DNA of 64,000 nt. It comes from Rehmannia glutinosa. Taxonomy: Eukaryota; Streptophyta; Magnoliopsida; Lamiales; Orobanchaceae. Below the pieces are notes generated by a model. The model was not told the origin of the DNA. It saw only the letters and a program-made list of their open reading frames with translations, and made no database searches. How positions within the stretch are numbered: position 1 is the first letter of the stretch; every line of letters begins with the position of its first letter. The position numbers were made by a program, and so were the translations under genes. This document shows positions 58,391 to 64,000 of the stretch, piece by piece. The stretch is taken from contig JABTTQ020001809.1 of assembly GCA_016081115.2 (NCBI GenBank), forward strand, positions 372,001-436,000. Direction: 5' to 3'.

Positions 58391-58414
58391 AGCGCTTGTT
58401 GGGAGGCAACCCAA
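58391..58414 (+). other. Conserved GGCAACCCA hairpin motif (element C)
   Basis: AGCGCTTG followed by TTGGG-AGGCAA-CCCAA, a perfect 5 bp stem with a 6-base loop. It lies 29 bp after the ORF stop, the same position relative to gag as in the two other Athila-like elements. Confidence 0.65.
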
Positions 58415-60166
58415 CGGTTTGTGGTGTGATTTTTGTTTTTGTTTGTTTTCTTTTTGTAAAAAAAAACTGAGTGTTGTTGTACGGCATCACGCACGGGTGA
58501 CCCGTGCGCTAGGCGCACGCCCGTGCGTGCTTGGAGGGAGGAATAATGTGGCTTCGGCATGAAGCACGAGCAGCCCGTGCGCAAGGCGCACGACCCGTGC
58601 GTCCTTCAACTAAGACAATATTAAGGTACAAAACTTGAAGTGATGGTTGAAAGAAGAAGTCCTAGCGATAGGAGGAGATGCCAAGGAGGGCCATTATCCA
58701 CCACCACCCGCATAGTGAATCAGGTAAATCCACACAGTTTTATATTGAAATTCTATCTTCTCTTACGTGCGATATAATTTCATTTAAGTTTGGGGGAGAA
58801 ATAGTTATTTTGATATGAAATGTGTGGATAAAAAAAATGCATTAATTTTGTGTGTTTTCATATAGTTGCATGTAGAGCATTTTAGGTTGCATTTTCATTA
58901 GAAACACGTTTATTGGTTTAGCACGTTTATTGCTTTCATAGATTGTAGGGAGTGAGTTGATCTCTTGATTGTAACTTGTGCTTGATTTTGAAAAATTTGT
59001 ATTGTTTGGATTGGGTGCTGAGCATGAGTTGATTGAGCCATGAATAGATGATATTGAGCATGTGGATATTGAGAACATGGTTTGATGCTTTGAATTACGT
59101 ATTTGCAAGCCTGTGAGCTTTTGAGCCTTTACTGCTTTCATCATATGCAGTTTTGTTGATTGATTTGAGTATATCATTCATGTTGTTAGAATTCTAGAAC
59201 TTGCTCTGGTACCTCTGTCAAGGTCACATGTTGTATGCGAATTGTGAAAATGATCAAAGGCCATTTTTGTTAGCCCTTCAAACCATTTTCTTACCTAAGA
59301 TGATATTGAAATCCCTAGTTAGCCAACTTGAGCCTATTGCCTAATTTCATGATAGCAACAATTCAAGCCTTAACTTGATATATTTGTTACCCTACACTTG
59401 AGTGTATAACATTGAGTAGAGGGATTGAATGAGGTTGAATAGGTTGGAATTGAAAAATTGGATAATTGTGCAAAATTGGTTAATGGGAACAAAAAAAAAA
59501 GGAGGAGAAAAGAAAGGTTGAAAATTCATAAAAGAGTCAGAAAAAAAAAATTTTGACTTTATGATGTGAGTTTTCATTGATTGAACTTGGAGGCTAGGAA
59601 TTGTAATGTGAGGTGATAATGTTTACAAAAGAAAGGGGATGGAGATAAGAAGAGTTGGTGAAAATGAGAGATCATTTGGGTAGCATATTAAGCTTTAACG
59701 TAGATGATTTATATGCTCACCGGTCTATACGCTCGAGTTTGAGTCACTCTATCTATATTTTCCTACCCTAACCAAAGAGCCTTCATTACAATCAAAGAGA
59801 GAAGTCCTTTTTGATTCACAAATTGCATACATTCTAGTGGTGGAGATATGAGACGATTTGCAAGCCTATGGTAATTCTGCAACATTGAATTGAATTGAGC
59901 GTAAACACGTCCTATATTCATTTGAGATGAGAGTATACAATTGATCTTTGTGAGGCGTAATTCTTAACATTTACCATGGTTTCTTTGATGTGTGCTCTAT
60001 GTTAGATGTTTGAGGCTTGGTTGATTCGTTGCTTGACACCTATGATGAACAATACGAGTTTTATGTAGTTGTTGTGCGTTCTACTTTTCATTACTCCCAT
60101 CTATGTTTTGTCTAGTTTTTAAAAGCGTTGACCGGGACGGCCAACAGTTTAAGTTTGGGGGTTTGT
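58415..60166 (+). other. 3' internal region of element C with palindromes and two polypurine tracts
   Basis: Contains the perfect palindrome CGCACGGGTGACCCGTGCG near 58490 and further CCCGTGCG words to 58610. A short basic reading stretch VERRSPSDRRR lies at about 58645. A first polypurine tract AAGTTTGGGGGAG is at about 58788, and the terminal one AAGTTTGGGGGTTTG is just before LTR 2. The rest is AT-rich with no gene. Confidence 0.55.
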
Positions 60167-61831
60167 TGAGTGTGAGTTTTGCATGTATTTTAGGGTATAT
60201 TTATGGCTATAATTGTTTATAAACATGCAATAACACATATGAAATGGTATATATTCGTTCTTTGTGGAAAAGGTATTACACTTTGCTTGTTTTGTAGGAA
60301 TTTAACGATATTTGGAGTGATTTTGTGACAAATACAAGCATTGTGGTCTAGAATCATCAAGAATTGAGCAATTACACCCAATTGGAAGCCAAATATATTG
60401 AGTCTAGAGTCATAATAATGAGTCATGTGTCTAAAGAAGCATGGATGAACAAACAACGAGGGGATTAATCTCAAGAAACGTCCAAATACGTCTGGAATTT
60501 CCAGCACTGGCAGGGTTTAGTATTTTGGCCATAACGCTCTCTACAAAATTGATATTGAGCTGATTCAAGTGGCTATGGAATGCTATGAGAGAGGGCTACA
60601 ACTCTTATAAAGACCCCGCAAGCAAATTCGGACGTTTGGGTGGCTCACGGGCCGTGCATCGACGCACGGGTAACCCATGCGTACCTGAAGGCACATGAAA
60701 GTTTTGAGCATGCCTACGGCTTCGAGCACGGGTAACCCGTGCGTGGATGCATGACCCGTGCGTGGGTCGCTGAGAATTGATTTTCCTACGGATTTGAGCA
60801 CGAGTAGCCCGTGCGTGGGTGCACGATCCGTGCGTTCTTGCAGAAAACTCCAAAAATGACAGCAAATTGACCTAGGCTTCTAAAAGGGTATAAATACCAC
60901 TTTTTGGGACGCACACCAGGGGAAAAAGGCTGGGAATACACCCAAGAACACAAGAAACACATCAATTTCATCAAGGAAGAATCAAGGGAAGAATCGGGTT
61001 GAATTGGAGCTTGAGGATTGAAGATTAATCGAGAGATTATCCATTTCCCTAAGTTTTCTAACTCTTTGTGCTTTAATATTTCATTTTAGCTTCTTATGAA
61101 TATGAACAATTTGTCTATGAGTTGTTTATTTGTAATGGGTAGCTAAATATCTTGTGATTTCCGGGTTTTGGAAGTTGATTAAGGAACTCTTGTTGAATGT
61201 TTTAATCTTAGTTGAAGTTATAGTCTTGAAGCCTATTTGAGTACTTTGAGCTTATTCTTGTTTTATCACTTGGCCAATGATTTAGCATGTTTGATATATT
61301 GATTCATAATTCGAGAGATGAGTTTCAATATTAGATCTTGAGTACTTGACATGAATGTTTGTATAATCGAGAGGTTTGTGAATATTTGTGAGGACAATTG
61401 ATCTTTTGTGCTTTTGGGAGTTGTGTATCTTATGTTGAGTAGAGATGCTAGCATAGATATTTCAATCTACACTTTATATACATCTCGAGAGGGGGGATAA
61501 AATACCGTTGTGATCGTCTTATAGGAATATTGATAATAACTTTGACTTTGATTAAATGGGACAACAAGAGGAACATTAATTGAAACCATAACCCGGGAAT
61601 CCATTTCATTCTCTTGATAATTCCATATTTATTTTCATCTTGTATCTTGTGGTTATTCTTGTCTTTACTTCCCCAACAATCATCAAATTACGATCATCTA
61701 GATAAAAATAAAAACTATCCTAGTTCAATACTTAGCGCACTAATTTATTAGTCTCCGTGGATACGACATTGCTTATCTTATTCTATAAACTACACCGTAC
61801 ACTTGCGGTGAAGCTAAAAATAAGGCGAACA
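60167..61831 (+). repeat. Athila-like LTR 2 (element C)
   Basis: 1665 bp, nearly identical to LTR 1 apart from scattered substitutions and small indels in the CpG-rich patch (60640-60840). It is followed by a primer-binding site rather than by host sequence. Confidence 0.85.
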
Positions 61832-62187
61832 AGTTTTTGGCGCCGTTGCCGGGGACTAATACAATTTTTGGTGCTAATATTGCGATAGATAGAATTATTT
61901 TTAATTTAGACATTTTTTTTATTTTTTTTATTTTTCTTTTGTAAATTCTACTTTTACAATGTTTTGATTTGTTTGTTTGAATTGGTATAGGTGCACCCGC
62001 TCGAATGGAGGAAGTCAATTATTTCAATAACTGGAATTCTTACAGTTATTGGAATAATCCTACTCATATGTGCTATTACCCAGATTGGGGGAATCACGAA
62101 GATTTTTCATATGCTAGCATGGAGAATGTGATTCCACCATCACCAAGCTCCAATGTAATGAATGGGTTTACAAATGCAGAGGCAAAA
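61832..62187 (+). pseudogene. Second, truncated internal region of element C
   Basis: Repeats 57266-57612: primer-binding site, leader, and the first 61 codons of the 310-codon ORF (start at 62005). It breaks off at GCAGAGGCAAAA, where copia sequence starts. The fused frame ends shortly after. Confidence 0.8.
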
Positions 62188-62380
62188 TTCAGTGATGCAT
62201 TCAAGAACAAAGCACAATGATGTCAGATATCATTTTATAAGAGATCATGTTGAAAAGAAAGACATCACCTTGGAATACATCTCAACTGATAAGCAATTAG
62301 CTGATATATTCACAAAGCCATTATGTGAATTAAGGTTTGAAGAGCTCAAGAATGAGTTTGGATTAATTGAGCTGAGTTAG
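62188..62380 (+). pseudogene. Copia family A RNase H C-terminus
   Basis: Reads NSVMHSRTKHNDVRYHFIRD, then EYISTDKQLADIFTKPL and FEELKNEFGLIELS with a stop at 62378-62380. This is the conserved end of copia RNase H. It belongs to the same element as 47132-55619. The part from YVDD to mid RNase H is deleted. Confidence 0.85.
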
Positions 62381-62759
62381 GATACTTTAAAGAATCAATC
62401 AGCAGAGATTAAAGATGAGAAAATGGAAGAGCCCAGTCGGGAAGTCACATGTATCGAGTTACCTGACAGCTAAGTTACTTCATGAGAAGAGAGAAGCAGA
62501 GTTGAGTCACTTTGGTTATAAGCTGAATCATTTATGAGCAAAGTGACAAAAACTCAGTCGTTTTAATTCGAACGGGAATGTTTCTAAGAATGACGTCAGC
62601 GTAATATTGATTGTCAGTACAAAAGCTGCACAGTAAACCATATGATTGGATATAAATGCTGCTGCATTTAAGGTGGGGAATTTAATGCGGTTTTGAAGCT
62701 CTAATCTCAACCGTTGATCTTGATAAAAAAAAATTAAATTCTGAAAGACGTTCTTTCAT

Positions 62760-62885
62760 GTCCCTTATATACGAAACTTCGTCTTTCTCTCTCCTCACGC
62801 AAAGAGCATTCTCTCTGTAACTGAGTTCAAACCCTAGTTCTTCAAGCGAAATTTCTCGTGTTTTAATCGGTAAATTCTTCTGAAA
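62760..62885 (+). promoter_or_regulatory. Gene-like promoter and leader before the extra ORF
   Basis: A TATA-like TTATATA at 62765-62771 is followed by a CT-rich stretch, a telo-box-like AAACCCTAG at 62829-62837 and an ATG at 62886. This order is common in plant pol II genes. It could serve a separate transcript for the post-pol ORF. Use as a promoter is inferred only. Confidence 0.35.
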
Positions 62886-64000
62886 ATGGCTCCAACTCAT
62901 GATTTCGTAAAGTGCTTATGTGGATTTTGAAGGCATGGTCAGACAGGGTGTCTATGAAGCCCTGGTCAAAAGTATTGCAGAGAAACTGGAGAAGTCCGGT
63001 CTGAAGGGCTTCCTGGCGATGCAGTTCACACATACGTACTTTGAAAAGGTCGCCATGTTCTATATCAACATAGAGGTGCAGGACGATGGAGTCCGCTCAT
63101 CAGTCCACAACAAGGTCATCAAAATCACTGCAAAAGACCTTGTTGAGCACTGCTTTTTGCCCATGGAGGGATTGAAGGACATCGCTGAGAAGGATGTTGA
63201 TTGTTGACTTAGCTGCTGCTTGAAAAGAAGTTACCAAGCTGAAGTTCGCTGCGAAGGTTGTGTATACAGCCAAGAAGAAGTCTCTGAAGGAGGATTACCA
63301 CAAGCTGATGGACGTCGTGTTCAAGTGCGTGGACATGAAATTTGGAAGCTTCAATCAGCTGTCCAAGACCAAGCTGATCATGATGGTTGTGATCATGCAG
63401 GAAAAGAAGGTGAATTGGGTTGAGTTCGTTTTCAGCCGAATCCACCAAAACGTGATGAACAGGTCCTACAAGGAGGATGGGACCTTTGGCTGTTCATTGG
63501 GATATAGCCTGGTGATTGGCCATCTGATGGAGGTAAAGGGCATTGCTCTCCGCCATGGCAATCCCTTCCATGTCAACAAGAAGATGTTTAAGGCAAACCT
63601 CTCCTGAGCCCAGAAGAAGGCTCATGCAAGAAAGGCTGATACTAGTTAGGGGGAATCAGCTGATCCCAAAGACACAGATCAGACCTCTCTAGCTCTCTCT
63701 ACAAAGCCAATATACAAGAAGAGAGTTGTTGTATTCAAGCCTGCCCCTGCCCCTGCAGCCAAATCAAAGAAAGCACCTACTCCCGCAGCCAACTCCAAAG
63801 CTCCTGCCCATGCAGCCGAGTCACCTTTCCCAGCAGCCGAGATAGAGGAGGAACCCTAAATTCCCTCCCCTATCGTGAAGAAGAAGAGGACTGCCAAATC
63901 CAGAAAGGCAGTTGCCTCTAAGAAAGGTGCAAAGGCCTTCACTATTGAAGAGCCTATGGAGGTGGAACCTGAGATCCAGCTGGTTCCCACCAAAAGAAGA
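62886..64000 (+). pseudogene. Post-pol extra ORF of the SIRE-like copia element
   Basis: Starts MAPTHDFVKCLCGF at 62886, then slips frame. It continues as MVRQGVYEALVKSIAEKLEK with FVKCLC-like context, then KITAKDLVEHCFLPMEG to 63207. A stop near 63222 and a frame change lead to the 115-codon stretch 63260-63607 (KVNWVEFVFSRIHQNVMN, GCSLGYSLVIGHLMEVKG). After a stop the text is Pro/Ala/Lys-rich (KPAPAPAAKSKK, VKKKRTAKSRKA) to the window edge. The middle resembles the putative plant transposon protein domain found in many plant retroelement ORFs. Function unknown; the 3' end is outside. Confidence 0.55.

Larger units (their letters stand above)
55620..62187 (+). mobile_element. Athila-like LTR-internal-LTR-internal array (element C)
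   Basis: The order is LTR (55620-57265), internal (57266-60166), LTR (60167-61831), then the first ~355 bp of a second internal region. The array ends abruptly inside its ORF at about 62187, where copia RNase H begins. A simple insertion would end in an LTR. The structure therefore implies a tandem product of unequal recombination plus a deletion that also removed part of the host copia. The left flank TTTGT has no partner. No protease or RT is encoded. Confidence 0.8.
45469..64000 (+). mobile_element. Copia family A element (SIRE-like), partial and multiply nested
   Basis: The 5' LTR is followed by a tRNA-Met site, gag, protease-integrase, the RT start, RNase H end and a post-pol extra ORF, then the window ends before the 3' LTR. 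Three insertions interrupt it: 47760-48605, 49922-53626 and 55620-62187. The third is associated with loss of the RT catalytic region and of RNase H up to its last ~60 residues. An extra ORF after pol is typical of the SIRE/Maximus lineage. The element is dead. Confidence 0.85.

Noticed and set aside
63209..63448. Minus-strand His/Leu-rich frame
   Set aside because: It is antisense to the post-pol ORF of the copia element, whose plus-strand reading is better supported.

Overview
This window is a repeat-dominated segment of a flowering-plant nuclear genome, most likely a eudicot. The signs are one spliced plant-type NPF transporter gene, Ty1/copia elements of Sirevirus (SIRE/Maximus) type, Ty3/gypsy elements with the Athila-type primer-binding site TGGCGCCGTTGCCGGGGA, plant L1-type LINEs with DUF4283/CCHC ORF1 proteins, a tRNA-derived SINE and several MITE-like inverted-repeat elements. 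I see no organellar, bacterial or rRNA sequence and no CRISPR.

Layout. 1-3036: copia gag remnant and its 1.57 kb LTR, minus strand (family A). 3037-10465: the only host-gene island. It holds an apparently intact four-exon NPF2-like proton-coupled transporter (5487-8386, minus), a SINE, and small inverted-repeat elements in its introns and flanks. 10466-33000: a LINE block. A ~3.3 kb segment of LINE-2 ORF1 carrying a solo Athila-like LTR occurs twice (10466-13775 and 28958-32254). Between the copies lies a second LINE (LINE-1, minus), split by a full-length Athila-like element (16693-24211) and carrying a family A solo LTR in its 5' UTR (27071-28604). 33001-34992: AT-rich spacer. 34993-42566: remnants of two Sirevirus-like copia elements, minus strand. 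42567-43262: LINE zinc-finger fragment. 43285-45468: decayed Athila-like internal region, plus strand. 45469-64000: a family A copia element, plus strand, running off the right edge. Nested in it are a TRIM-sized LTR element that has captured a villin (gelsolin-repeat) exon fragment (47760-48605), a 3.7 kb Tekay/Del-like solo LTR with its own nested TIR element (49922-53626), and an Athila-like LTR-internal-LTR-internal array (55620-62187).

Nesting is supported at base level. Insertions often have exact or near-exact 5 bp duplications (ctgcc/ccgcc, acatg, aagag, tattc, acctg) and the interrupted reading frames resume across them. The Athila-like elements retain gag or gag-protease but no recognisable reverse transcriptase, so they look non-autonomous. 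They share a small hairpin motif (loop AGGCAA), and the two LTR-bearing ones also share duplicated polypurine tracts. The strongest candidates for something unusual are the captured villin fragment, the uninterrupted 310-codon ORF of the 55.6-62.2 kb element, the GC-rich block that differs between two otherwise nearly identical LTRs, and the gene-like leader before the extra ORF of the copia element.

All boundaries were read by eye. Family names rest on recognised motifs and on recalled features of these lineages, not on database searches.
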